DNA of 64,000 bases from Danxiaibacter sp048498555. Lineage in GTDB: Bacteria > Bacteroidota > Bacteroidia > Chitinophagales > Chitinophagaceae. The position numbers and the translations under genes were made by a program. Shown in pieces: positions 18,618 to 27,188 of this stretch. Position 1 is the stretch's first letter. Every line of letters starts with the position of its first letter. The notes under the pieces are model-generated. The model was not told the DNA's origin, ran no database searches, and was given only the letters and a program-made list of their open reading frames with translations. The stretch lies in assembly GCA_048498555.1 (NCBI GenBank), contig JBEHXT010000004.1, positions 186,001 through 250,000 on the forward strand, given 5' to 3'.

Positions 18618-21341
18618 TCAATTCTTCGTCACCACCTCATCCAAATTCAGCATCGCGTTTGCCACCACAACCAACGCTGCCGAGTCGGGCGTTGTGTTAT
18701 CATCCATTGTCACTTCTTTTGCCTTAGCTATGTCTTTCGTAAATTTCTGTTTTGCTTCATTGTACAGGTTTATCAATACCTGCAACTTCTGCTGTTCAAT
18801 CGGCTTGTAAACCATCAGCTCATAACCTTTTGAAATTTGCTGCTGAACATTGTTGCCGGCAGACTGCATACGTTTTGCAAAGTGGCGCGCCACATCTACA
18901 TACGCTTCGTCATTCAATGTTACCAGCGCTTGTAACGGTGTGTTTGTTCTTATTCTTCTCGGCATGCAAACCTCTCTCGCTCCGCCATCAAAGGTGATCA
19001 TTGACGGATAAGGCGCCGTACGTTTCCAAAAGGTATAAACACCGCGCCTGTACTGTTCATTATTTATACTCTGTACCCACTCAGCACCGTTATAAGGTGA
19101 TTGCCAGATTCCTTTTGGCTGGAAAGGAAATACACTTGGGCCATACAATTCTTCATTCATCACGCCGCCAATATTCAACGCCTGATCCCGCACTTGTTCC
19201 GCGCTCAATCTTACACGAGCACCCCTTGCATACCATTTGTTGTACAAATCTTTTTCACGTAGTTCAGGAGTTAGTTTTGAATCCTGCCGATAAGTTGCGC
19301 TCATTACCATTTTCTTCAGCAGTTTCTTTATGCTCCAGTTATCTTCATTCATGAAATTGTAAGAGAGATAATCGAGCATTTCGCGATGTGTGGGTGTAAC
19401 GCCTTGCGTACCCATATCTTCCAAAGTCTCTACTATTCCTGCACCAAAAAGTTGCTCCCACATACGATTTACCAGCGTCCTTGAAACAAGTGGGTTTTGC
19501 TTACTGGTCATAAACATGGCAAGGCCAAGCCTGTTCGCTGGTGCCTTTCCCGGCATTGCAGCGGCAAATATGTGTGGAACGGCAGGTTTAACCTCATTAC
19601 CTTTCATCAGCCAGTTACCTCTTTCAAAAACGTAAGTTGGACGATACATATCGTCGGGGTTGTCCATCATTACAGGTGTTGTGGGAGCACTTGCAGTTAA
19701 CAACTTCCAGAACAGTTTATTATTCGCTTCATAGTCTTTTGAACCCTTGCCCGGAAACTGTTGCGTAAAGTGCAGCCAATCGAACATCATTCCGTTTTGA
19801 TCAGGCTTTACCATCGTCGGATTCTCGTACGTCAGGTAAATATCATGCACACCACTTTGCATCGCAAAATCAACGGGGCTGATTTGCCAGCCTTTAGTCG
19901 GCTGTATATTTATTTTCACAAACACAGGGCCGTTAGTTGAGTCTAGGTGCATGCTTAAAACTCCGCTGGTTAGCCCGCTTGTGTACCTAAGGATAAGCTG
20001 ATTTATGTTTTGAAGGTCAACCTGTTTAAACCGCGCAGATGAATGATTTCTCATTGCCAGCCACTTGGTATCGGCAAGTGAACTGCTAACGTATTTATCT
20101 GATGTAAGTGAGTTGATAGACGGCTGCCATGTTTTAATAAAACGAGCTATGTCCTTTGCTCTTTTCTCTGAACTTTCTTTTGTAAGCCATGCTGTAAGCG
20201 AGGCTAATTCATTTGTCAGCGTATCATTAAAAGTCCGTAATAGCGGATAATCGGCTTCTGTGTCTTCATCGCGGCTATTGTTAAAATAAGCCATGAACTT
20301 ATAATATTCTTCATGCTTAAACGGATCGTACGGGTGGCTGTGGCATTGTACACAGGAGAACGTTGTGCCCATCACGGCTTCCCATGTTGTGTTTACACGG
20401 TCAATAGTCGCCGCGGTCCTGAATTCCTCGTTATCCGTACCGCCCTCATCGTTGGTCATGGTGTTGCGATGAAATGCTGTCGCGATGTATTGCGCATCCG
20501 TTGGATTGGGAAGCAGGTCGCCGGCAATTTGTTCTGTTAAGAACTGATCGTAAGGCTTGTCTGCATTAAAGGCTTTTATTAACCAATCGCGATAGCGCCA
20601 GATGCTTCTCACATCATCACGTTCATATCCTTTTGTATCTGCATAGCGGGAAAGATCCAGCCACATGGCTGTCCAGCGTTCACCGAAATGAGGCGATGCC
20701 AGTAATGAATCAACGAGCGTTTCATATGCGTTGGCGCCGTTATCCTGGAGAAATTTTTTCGCCACATTTTCAGAAGGCTGCATGCCAATGAGATCAAGGC
20801 TCACACGGCGAAGTAATGTAGCTTTATCAGCTTCGGCCGACGGTTGTAATTTTTGTTCTTCTAATTTTTGATAGATAAACTTATCAATATCATTCTTCAC
20901 CCATTTATTATCAATATCGGGAACTGCTGTTTTTTTAACCGGAACGTAGGCCCAATGCTCACCCCATTGTGCTCCCTGTTTGATCCATTTGCGGAGAATG
21001 GCAATTTCATCCTTGCTCAATGGCGCATGTTTATAAGGCATTCTTTCTTCAGGATCATCAAGTGTTAAGCGCCTGATCATTTCACTGGCATCTGGGTCAC
21101 CCGGAATAATGGCAGGCTGGCCAGATTCAGTTTTTGCCAAAGCTTCTTCCCTGAACAAAAGGCTAAATCCGGCTTTAGCTTTTACACCACCGTGGCAGGT
21201 AATACATTTGCGGTTAAGAATAGGTTTTACCTGGGTGCTATAATCAATTTTATCATTTTTTGTAACACAGGTAAAAAACAAAACCGCTGCCGACAACGCA
21301 ATGCTTAACAGGGCAATTTTACTATGTAAGATTCTTTGCAT
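18618..21341 (-). CDS. PSCyt1-DUF1549-DUF1553 protein (cytochrome-fused PSD1 family)
   Basis: 907 aa lipoprotein (lipobox FFTC, Cys25). An N-terminal PSCyt1 domain carries a CITCH haem motif (residues 46-50) and ERMPYKHAPLSKDEIAILRKWI. Next is DUF1549 with FGERWTAMWLDLSRYADTKGYERD and a second CxxCH (CVQCH, near residue 335), and the C-terminal DUF1553 with NRLGLAMFMTSKQNPLVSRTLVNRMWEQLFG. The family is known from Planctomycetes and polysaccharide degraders and is usually linked to DUF1501; a redox or hydrolytic role is proposed but unproven. A LacI-type operator lies 166 bp upstream. Confidence 0.88.
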   Translation of the reverse strand: MQRILHSKIALLSIALSAAVLFFTCVTKNDKIDYSTQVKPILNRKCITCHGGVKAKAGFSLLFREEALAKTESGQPAIIPGDPDASEMIRRLTLDDPEERMPYKHAPLSKDEIAILRKWIKQGAQWGEHWAYVPVKKTAVPDIDNKWVKNDIDKFIYQKLEEQKLQPSAEADKATLLRRVSLDLIGMQPSENVAKKFLQDNGANAYETLVDSLLASPHFGERWTAMWLDLSRYADTKGYERDDVRSIWRYRDWLIKAFNADKPYDQFLTEQIAGDLLPNPTDAQYIATAFHRNTMTNDEGGTDNEEFRTAATIDRVNTTWEAVMGTTFSCVQCHSHPYDPFKHEEYYKFMAYFNNSRDEDTEADYPLLRTFNDTLTNELASLTAWLTKESSEKRAKDIARFIKTWQPSINSLTSDKYVSSSLADTKWLAMRNHSSARFKQVDLQNINQLILRYTSGLTSGVLSMHLDSTNGPVFVKINIQPTKGWQISPVDFAMQSGVHDIYLTYENPTMVKPDQNGMMFDWLHFTQQFPGKGSKDYEANNKLFWKLLTASAPTTPVMMDNPDDMYRPTYVFERGNWLMKGNEVKPAVPHIFAAAMPGKAPANRLGLAMFMTSKQNPLVSRTLVNRMWEQLFGAGIVETLEDMGTQGVTPTHREMLDYLSYNFMNEDNWSIKKLLKKMVMSATYRQDSKLTPELREKDLYNKWYARGARVRLSAEQVRDQALNIGGVMNEELYGPSVFPFQPKGIWQSPYNGAEWVQSINNEQYRRGVYTFWKRTAPYPSMITFDGGAREVCMPRRIRTNTPLQALVTLNDEAYVDVARHFAKRMQSAGNNVQQQISKGYELMVYKPIEQQKLQVLINLYNEAKQKFTKDIAKAKEVTMDDNTTPDSAALVVVANAMLNLDEVVTKN

Positions 21342-21506
21342 GCAATATCGTTATAAGCTTTTTACAGGTCAGGTTTGCTTCTTTTGCCGTACTACCGGCA
21401 ATTCTCAAACGGTATTTAATACGTTTTTATGGCACCAACCCTTTCCTGTAAAAGCAAGTAAATTTAATTTCTTCCTTCCATAAATGATCACTTTGCAACA
21501 GTTTTC

Positions 21507-21518
21507 GCAAACGGTTGC
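21507..21518. promoter_or_regulatory. LacI-type operator upstream of the DUF1553 gene
   Basis: GCAAACGGTTGC is an imperfect palindrome of the LacI/GalR operator type, matching GCAAACGATTGC at 29047 at all but one position. It is about 165 bp upstream of the DUF1553 start. Confidence 0.5.
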
Positions 21519-21682
21519 ATAAATGTGGTGCCGTTAGTGTAAAACTAAACAGCTAAATATGTTTAGAATCAATTTTTTATGCAAATGGGTAAAGTTTATT
21601 GACATGGGATGAAGAAATTGGGAGTTGATCCGGATATAATAGTTGGATTACTTTTGAAAATGCGATGAGGCCTACTTTTTAT

Positions 21683-21770
21683 TGTTCTTTTGGCTTGATC
21701 CCAAAGAACCAAAAAATCAAGGCAAACCCGATGCCTCCGGCCGTTTTGCCAGCCAACGCCTCTCCAAAGT
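21683..21770. repeat. Dispersed intergenic repeat, copy 2
   Basis: Shares TCAAGGCAAAC, GCCTCCGGCCGTTTTGCC and CTCTCCAAAGTG blocks in the same order as 11712-11803. The 21342-21974 gap (633 bp) has no gene; besides this repeat it contains the operator at 21507 and a terminator. Confidence 0.6.
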
Positions 21771-21923
21771 GTATCCGGCAAAATATTATACAAGCCTGCT
21801 TTACGTTTTTTCAAAAAAATCATTTGCTTTTTATCTGCCTTCTATGCGCGGGATCCTAACTATTTTCATCGGAACGCTACTTTTTACTCTGATAATGAGG
21901 GATAACTTTCTGCGCCTGAGCAA

Positions 21924-21960
21924 ATAGAAAAAGAGCTGCAGTCAGCAGCTCTTTTTCTAT
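21924..21960 (-). terminator. Strong bidirectional terminator
   Basis: A perfect 16-bp stem (21924-21939 with 21945-21960) and a 5-nt loop, with A-run and T-run built into the arms (GAAAAAGAGCTGC / GCAGCTCTTTTTC). It follows the GH29 gene that ends at 21975. Confidence 0.85.
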
Positions 21961-21974
21961 TTAAATGAAAGCTT

Positions 21975-23456
21975 TCATTTCCCCGTATTGTTCATCTTAA
22001 TCACATAAGCATATTGACTTTTTATTTTGTTTGGATCAAACTCAGGCAGGCTCACAATCACATTCTTTCCGTCTTGTTTCCATTGCAGGTTTTCTTTGGT
22101 ATCCATCAACTGCAGTACAGCATTTTGATCAAGTGTAATATCCTTAATGGTGAATTTTCTGTCTGAAGGCCATTTTGGCACTATGGCGTATAAGTTATTC
22201 GCAGTAGGATTATAGGTAAAGAAACATTCCTGTACAGCATAACCGGGCTCAGGATCGATTGTTAACTTAAGCATCAAATCTTCTACTGTTTTAAAATCAT
22301 CTTTCTTCGGCTTATAGTCCGTTTTTCCTTCACTCCATTGATGCGGCCTTTTCCAGCGAACGGTGTTGTAAATAGCTTCGTTATTTATCTTCATCCAATC
22401 GCCCATCTGCAACAATCTTTCCTGCATAATAGGCGGAATTTTACCATGCTCATCAGGGCCAATATCCAATAGGAAATTACCACCGCGGCTCACTTTATCA
22501 ACAAGGCTAATGATCAATGACTGCGTTGAATTATAGTCCCATGCATCTTCTTCGCGGTTATAACCATAAGAATATCCCATGCCACGGCTTTCTTCCCATG
22601 CATGATTGGGAAAGTCGAGTTCCGGTTGATATTCCGGCGTAAAGAAACCGGCATGTTTAAACCTGTTGTCTTTTCCCCAACGGTCGTTTACAACGAGCCT
22701 GTCTTTTACAGGGCTTTCATTAAATGCCCATGTAAGAAATTCCTGGGATTTCCATCTTTCGGCAGGAAGCTCCCATTCGCCATCCGTCCAAAATACATCA
22801 GGCTTGTAGGTGGTGATCACATCTTTCATTTGTGGCCACATGTGATTTTTTATATAAGCATCTTTATCCTTTAACCAAAGCGGGTTGTACCATTCGTATA
22901 AAGAATAATACATGCCGGGATGGACAGATGTTTTTCTTAATGCAGTGAAGAGGTCCCCGAGCAAATCGCGTTTGGGGCCAACTTCTGCAGCATTCCATGG
23001 AAAGCCCCAGTCCCTGCTTGCATCCTTGCTTGGCCATAAGGCATAACCATCGTGATGTTTAGAAGTAAGCACCACATACTTTGCTCCTGAAGATTCGATC
23101 ACTTTGGCCCACTCATCAGGATTATATAATTCGGCTTTAAACTGTGGCGCAAGCTGATAGTAAGTTGTTCCTGCGCCAAATTTTTTATTATGATAATCTA
23201 CAACAGCTCCTTTAAAAGCTTTTGATTGTAGCCAGTACTGGTACCACTCGGAGTAATTTCCTTTAGGTGCATAACCGGGAACTGAGTAAACACCCCAGTG
23301 AATAAAAATTCCAAACTTGGCATCGAGATACCATTGTGGTGTCGGGCGCTTATCAAGGCTCTCCCAATTGGGCTGATAAGTCTGAGCAGAGATATCGGTA
23401 ACAAAAGCAGCTGTTACCATACATGCAGCGAGAAGGCAAGTTTTTTTCATGTGCAT
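21975..23456 (-). CDS. Secreted alpha-L-fucosidase-like enzyme (GH29)
   Basis: 493 aa with a signal peptide (MKKTCLLAACMVTAAFVTDISAQ); starts at 23456 and 23450 are equally plausible. Family motifs are WYLDAKFGIFIHWGVYSVPGY near the N-terminus, VVLTSKHHDGYALWPS and DVFWTDGEW, where Asp is the expected nucleophile, with SRGGNFLLDIGPDEHGKIP later and a small C-terminal beta domain. It is divergent from the GH29 at 10212. It would cleave fucosyl or related residues in the periplasm. Between a strong terminator and the DUF6067-like gene. Confidence 0.92.
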   Translation of the reverse strand: MHMKKTCLLAACMVTAAFVTDISAQTYQPNWESLDKRPTPQWYLDAKFGIFIHWGVYSVPGYAPKGNYSEWYQYWLQSKAFKGAVVDYHNKKFGAGTTYYQLAPQFKAELYNPDEWAKVIESSGAKYVVLTSKHHDGYALWPSKDASRDWGFPWNAAEVGPKRDLLGDLFTALRKTSVHPGMYYSLYEWYNPLWLKDKDAYIKNHMWPQMKDVITTYKPDVFWTDGEWELPAERWKSQEFLTWAFNESPVKDRLVVNDRWGKDNRFKHAGFFTPEYQPELDFPNHAWEESRGMGYSYGYNREEDAWDYNSTQSLIISLVDKVSRGGNFLLDIGPDEHGKIPPIMQERLLQMGDWMKINNEAIYNTVRWKRPHQWSEGKTDYKPKKDDFKTVEDLMLKLTIDPEPGYAVQECFFTYNPTANNLYAIVPKWPSDRKFTIKDITLDQNAVLQLMDTKENLQWKQDGKNVIVSLPEFDPNKIKSQYAYVIKMNNTGK

Positions 23457-23529
23457 ATCAGGCTAAACGTTAGTTGTTTAATAACGGAAGATAATGAAAA
23501 AGTGAAGGCGAGATAACAATGAAGGCAAA

Positions 23530-23557
23530 GTACGAGTTACGAAGTACGAAGTACGCT
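23530..23557. repeat. Heptad array, GTACGAA type
   Basis: Four 7-bp units (GTACGAG, TTACGAA, GTACGAA, GTACGCT) upstream of the GH29 gene. Confidence 0.65.
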
Positions 23558-23665
23558 GCTTCCAACAGCAATACAAATCTTAAGCAGTACCAAATTTTAC
23601 CATCGCTCTGCGCCGTCGCTATTCGCTGTGCCTGCCGCGAGAAAACCTCTGCGGGAAACAACAAA

Positions 23666-23698
23666 AAGCCCCGTAGAAGAATACTTCCCGGGGCCTTG
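23666..23698 (-). terminator. Intrinsic terminator of the DUF6067-like gene
   Basis: AAGCCCCG (23666-23673) pairs with CGGGGCCTT (23690-23698, one bulge), with an inner GAAG/CTTC stem. Reading leftward it is followed by TTTTTGTTGTTT. It lies about 30 bp after the stop at 23731. Confidence 0.7.
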
Positions 23699-23730
23699 CC
23701 ATTTTATAAAACATCACACTTATGTTAACG

Positions 23731-26718
23731 CTACTTTACAATCAGCAGCAATCCTTTTCCTTTTTCTACAGTGATATTGTCCTGTGCATTGAACGATTTG
23801 CCGGCCTGGAAATTTTTAATCTCAGGCGCAGTTATTGTTGCTTTTGCAGCGTCAATACCCAATGCTTTCCAATCAATATTTAATTGAACATCCGTTGTAG
23901 CATCAGCCCAGCTTGCAATGCTTATCAATGCAGAGCCATTCTTTTTATAGACTGTCGCAAGTACTTTATCATTAGATGTTTTTACCGGGCAATTAGGGCT
24001 CCAGTATCCAATCATTTCGGAACCTTTAATGCCAAAATCATCCCATACTTTCCAGATATAGCGAGGATCTGAATTATCTGTCCATGGCATACGGCTTGTC
24101 ATTCCGTAAACCATGCCACGCCATGCATTACCACCATCCTGTAACATTTCGCCCATCAATCCAAAAGGAATACCGCTTACTTCTGTCAGGAAGAAATCAG
24201 CCGGGTTCTTTTCGTAATCAAAATATTCACCAAACCATAAACGGTTCAGGTATGGGAAATGTTCCATGTATAAGTTGGCACTGTTATTAAACCCATCGCT
24301 CTTGTTATATTGATTGGCTGAGTGCAGATCAATAATACCCGGATGCCCATCTTTTGTCAGCACCCTTTTAATACGCTTCATAGTAATGCGATCGAACGCT
24401 ACATCATCCAGGTAAATGCCGTCAATCCCTACATTTTGTGTTAACCAGTTCATACCTTCCACGTAATAATTATGCCAACGGTTCATCCCACTATTGATGA
24501 TGGCAGCATCTTTAATTTCAGGCACAAACCATGCTGCGATATAATCTGAATCAATATGTTCCTGTAACCAGCTAAAGCCGCCGCCTTTGCCTGGAGAATA
24601 CACTTCATGGCCAAGGCTGCGCAGTGCAAATGTTTCATAGGCGTGATTGGACAACTCACGCACAGTGTTGTATATTTTTACTTTAAGGCCAAGCTGATGT
24701 GCGCTATCAATATAATTCTTCATCGCCTTCCATTCTATGAACGGATAATTGATCCATGGATTGATAGGCGTTGCGTGGTGAATATTGATAATTGATGCAC
24801 CGGTGCTTTTTATTGTATTGAGGTCATTGTATTTATGATAGAACCTGTTCTCCCACTGAAAATCTGTATTGATGGTGTGGAACGGCGTTATCAATAAAGT
24901 GAAGTTGTAATACAAAACATCACCCTTTTTCATGGTTCTTTCACCGCTGTAGTTGTTGGCTAAAATAGCCTCACCTTTTTGCGCAACATTAACTCCCCCT
25001 TTGTTATCATTACCCCATGATGTTGGTAATAACAAAGGCTTCTGCAAATAAAAATTTGTATTCAATGGACGAACATATTTTTCATCGCGCAGTGAATATT
25101 GCAGCCCGGCGTTAACGCTTCCGATCCACGCACCATCCTGGTTCTTATGCGCCACATCCCATTTCCAGGAAAAATCTTCGGGGCGATAACCGCCTTTCTG
25201 GCCCAATCCCATCATATAAGTTGACGCTGATTTTTGGAAAGGAATATGCATCGCGATATCTGCAAGCGCTATATCGTTTAACGCGGTAAGTTTAACTGAA
25301 TAATACAGAAAGCCATCAAACTCAATTGATGCAGCAACATCCATTTGCATATCAGCGGAACTGCTATTGGCTTTCCAGTTAACTGTACCGGCTTGCTGCT
25401 GTGTAAACTGCAGGCCATTATTTTTTAATTTGATCTCTTGCCCGCCATTTTTCTTTGTAATGTGAAAATGAATGGGCTCAGTAAGAATATTATTTGCAGA
25501 GGAAGAAACAGCTGTCATCTCAGGTGTAAAGAATGTTTGAATTTGTTTTGGCAATCCATTTTCATCCAGTTCTATTTTTCGGCCCAGCAGGCTAATGCTT
25601 TTATCAACCACTTGCAAAGCGGTATAAGGAGCTATCACTGTGTTTTCCTGCGCCATCGTGGAGTTGAGCCACTTCAGCCTGGTCATCATCCACGGTTTGT
25701 CGATACCACCATTATCCGTTGTTTTATTGGTAACAACCAATTTAATATTAACGGTCACCGGCGCCATTCCGTTTGCAGTTACCAGCGCTGTGCCGCTATA
25801 AGTTCCGCCAGCTATGTTCTTTGGAATATCAATACCGCACCAAATGGACTGCACATTTCCGGAAGAAACATTTACCGTTTCAACTAAAGGTTTGTTGTCA
25901 TAAGACGTTCCATTTGTGTTGATGCAATACATGTTAGCCGCGGCGATGGTAGCGCCATTTGATTTCAGGTCGCTGAAAACTATTTTAACATCCTGCAGAT
26001 TTTGCAATGCATATACACCCAACTGGTAAGTAAAATTTTCTCCTTTGTTTGTTGTATCAATAAAGGTTGTTGCCGGCTTACCCGCTTTTACCCAACTATA
26101 CGGTAGATCATGCGGCATGCGGATGCTGTATTGCCTTTTTTCCGGAAACACAATAAAGGGCTTACCTGAAAATTTTGAAACAAGCAGATTTGTTTCTTTT
26201 TCTGTTGCAATCACTTCCATTGGAAAGAAACTGTCGAACTCGTCAATGGACTGTATCGCTTTTACCGCGGCTATCGCTTTCGCATTATTCGCTTTTGAAA
26301 TCCATTCTGCTGACGCTGTATTTTCAGGTTTCAAATAAATACCTTTGGGATAGTTGCTTTTACCTTCATTTTTATAAGGCATGTAGTACACGTAATAGGT
26401 GCCTTTTCCTGAAGTTGGTTCAAAGCGGATAATACCTTGTTCTCTATTGGCACTTTCAACTTGTGCGTTTAATACCTTCTGCCCGCTTTTGGCGTCTTGT
26501 ACAATGATTCTTTTTTGCTCAGGATGGCTGTCTCTTCTTCTCCACGGGATGATCGCTTTAGCCACAGTTCCTTCAGCTTTAACCTCTACTACCACTCGAT
26601 GATTACCCAGTGAATCTGCATTCCAGCAGTCTTTACAGATAGTGTAAGGTATTTCCTGCGCATGAAGGACTGCTACTGTGAGGCATTGGAGGATGGCTAA
26701 TAAAAATAATTTTCTCAT
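23731..26718 (-). CDS. Large secreted glycoside hydrolase-like protein (DUF6067-like)
   Basis: 995 aa with a signal peptide (MRKLFLLAILQCLTVAVLHAQ). The N-terminal half is beta-rich (an immunoglobulin-like NPCBM/GH123-N type organisation). The C-terminal half is a barrel: HHATPINPWINYPFIEWKAMKNY, LGLKVKIYNTVRELSNH, GIDGIYLDDVAFDRITMKR (acidic pair after beta strand 4) and YMEHFPYLNRLWFGEYFDYE. The layout matches the 'glycoside hydrolase domain-containing, DUF6067' proteins of Bacteroidota. Its substrate is unknown; its neighbours suggest galactose- or fucose-rich glycans. LacI-type palindromes are present upstream. Confidence 0.75.
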   Translation of the reverse strand: MRKLFLLAILQCLTVAVLHAQEIPYTICKDCWNADSLGNHRVVVEVKAEGTVAKAIIPWRRRDSHPEQKRIIVQDAKSGQKVLNAQVESANREQGIIRFEPTSGKGTYYVYYMPYKNEGKSNYPKGIYLKPENTASAEWISKANNAKAIAAVKAIQSIDEFDSFFPMEVIATEKETNLLVSKFSGKPFIVFPEKRQYSIRMPHDLPYSWVKAGKPATTFIDTTNKGENFTYQLGVYALQNLQDVKIVFSDLKSNGATIAAANMYCINTNGTSYDNKPLVETVNVSSGNVQSIWCGIDIPKNIAGGTYSGTALVTANGMAPVTVNIKLVVTNKTTDNGGIDKPWMMTRLKWLNSTMAQENTVIAPYTALQVVDKSISLLGRKIELDENGLPKQIQTFFTPEMTAVSSSANNILTEPIHFHITKKNGGQEIKLKNNGLQFTQQQAGTVNWKANSSSADMQMDVAASIEFDGFLYYSVKLTALNDIALADIAMHIPFQKSASTYMMGLGQKGGYRPEDFSWKWDVAHKNQDGAWIGSVNAGLQYSLRDEKYVRPLNTNFYLQKPLLLPTSWGNDNKGGVNVAQKGEAILANNYSGERTMKKGDVLYYNFTLLITPFHTINTDFQWENRFYHKYNDLNTIKSTGASIINIHHATPINPWINYPFIEWKAMKNYIDSAHQLGLKVKIYNTVRELSNHAYETFALRSLGHEVYSPGKGGGFSWLQEHIDSDYIAAWFVPEIKDAAIINSGMNRWHNYYVEGMNWLTQNVGIDGIYLDDVAFDRITMKRIKRVLTKDGHPGIIDLHSANQYNKSDGFNNSANLYMEHFPYLNRLWFGEYFDYEKNPADFFLTEVSGIPFGLMGEMLQDGGNAWRGMVYGMTSRMPWTDNSDPRYIWKVWDDFGIKGSEMIGYWSPNCPVKTSNDKVLATVYKKNGSALISIASWADATTDVQLNIDWKALGIDAAKATITAPEIKNFQAGKSFNAQDNITVEKGKGLLLIVK

Positions 26719-26765
26719 GTTGGTATTTTAAACAAACGTTCCTTCAACAATATACTATTCTCGCT

Positions 26766-26785
26766 GCGTTTATGGGAACAAACGC
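26766..26785. promoter_or_regulatory. GCGTTT-N8-AAACGC inverted repeat
   Basis: A perfect 6-bp inverted repeat separated by 8 bp, about 50 bp upstream of the DUF6067-like gene start. A half site CAAACGTT lies at 26733-26740. The AAACG core resembles the LacI-type sites nearby. Confidence 0.35.
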
Positions 26786-26864
26786 ATGTCCGGGAAATAA
26801 TATAAGATTGAAGGGATTTTGAACGGGCTCTAAAACTAGGCGTTTATGGAATATTGCGCTAAGG

Positions 26865-26874
26865 CAAACGTTTG
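26865..26874. promoter_or_regulatory. LacI-type palindrome CAAACGTTTG
   Basis: A perfect 10-bp palindrome, extended to GGCAAACGTTTGTT, in the gap upstream of the DUF6067-like gene. Same core as the sites at 21507 and 29047. The 26719-27187 gap (469 bp) otherwise holds repeats and a terminator. Confidence 0.5.
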
Positions 26875-27053
26875 TTTAAAATTGAGAAACCAGTTGAAAA
26901 AACGGACTGTAAAGGCTCGGTTGAAATAAGGATATTTTATTAATACCTGACAGTAGATTAGTGACGAAAGCCTGACCGAAGCGAAGTTTTTTGAACCATA
27001 TAAGACATATAAGAGCATATAAGCTGCTAGCCGCCAGCAGCTAGCAACTAAAA

Positions 27054-27094
27054 AAACCGCAGTGCTAACTCATTGCTGAATCGCACTACGGTTT
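27054..27094 (-). terminator. Terminator after the GH35 gene
   Basis: AAACCGCAGTGC (27054-27065) pairs with GCACTACGGTTT (27083-27094) with one mismatch; reading leftward a run of six T follows. It lies about 95 bp beyond the GH35 stop. Confidence 0.65.
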
Positions 27095-27160
27095 AGAAAC
27101 CAAAACCTATTTTATATTCTCCTTATAGCTGAGTGACCCTATTTATTCTGTGGTACTAAT

Positions 27161-27188
27161 AGCTTATTGCTGATAGCTAACAGCTACT
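27161..27188. repeat. Heptad array, AGCTAAC type
   Basis: Four 7-bp units (AGCTTAT, TGCTGAT, AGCTAAC, AGCTACT) that run into the stop codon of the GH35 gene. A related palindromic piece, GCTGCTAGC...AGCAGCTAGC, is at 27022-27044. Confidence 0.65.
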
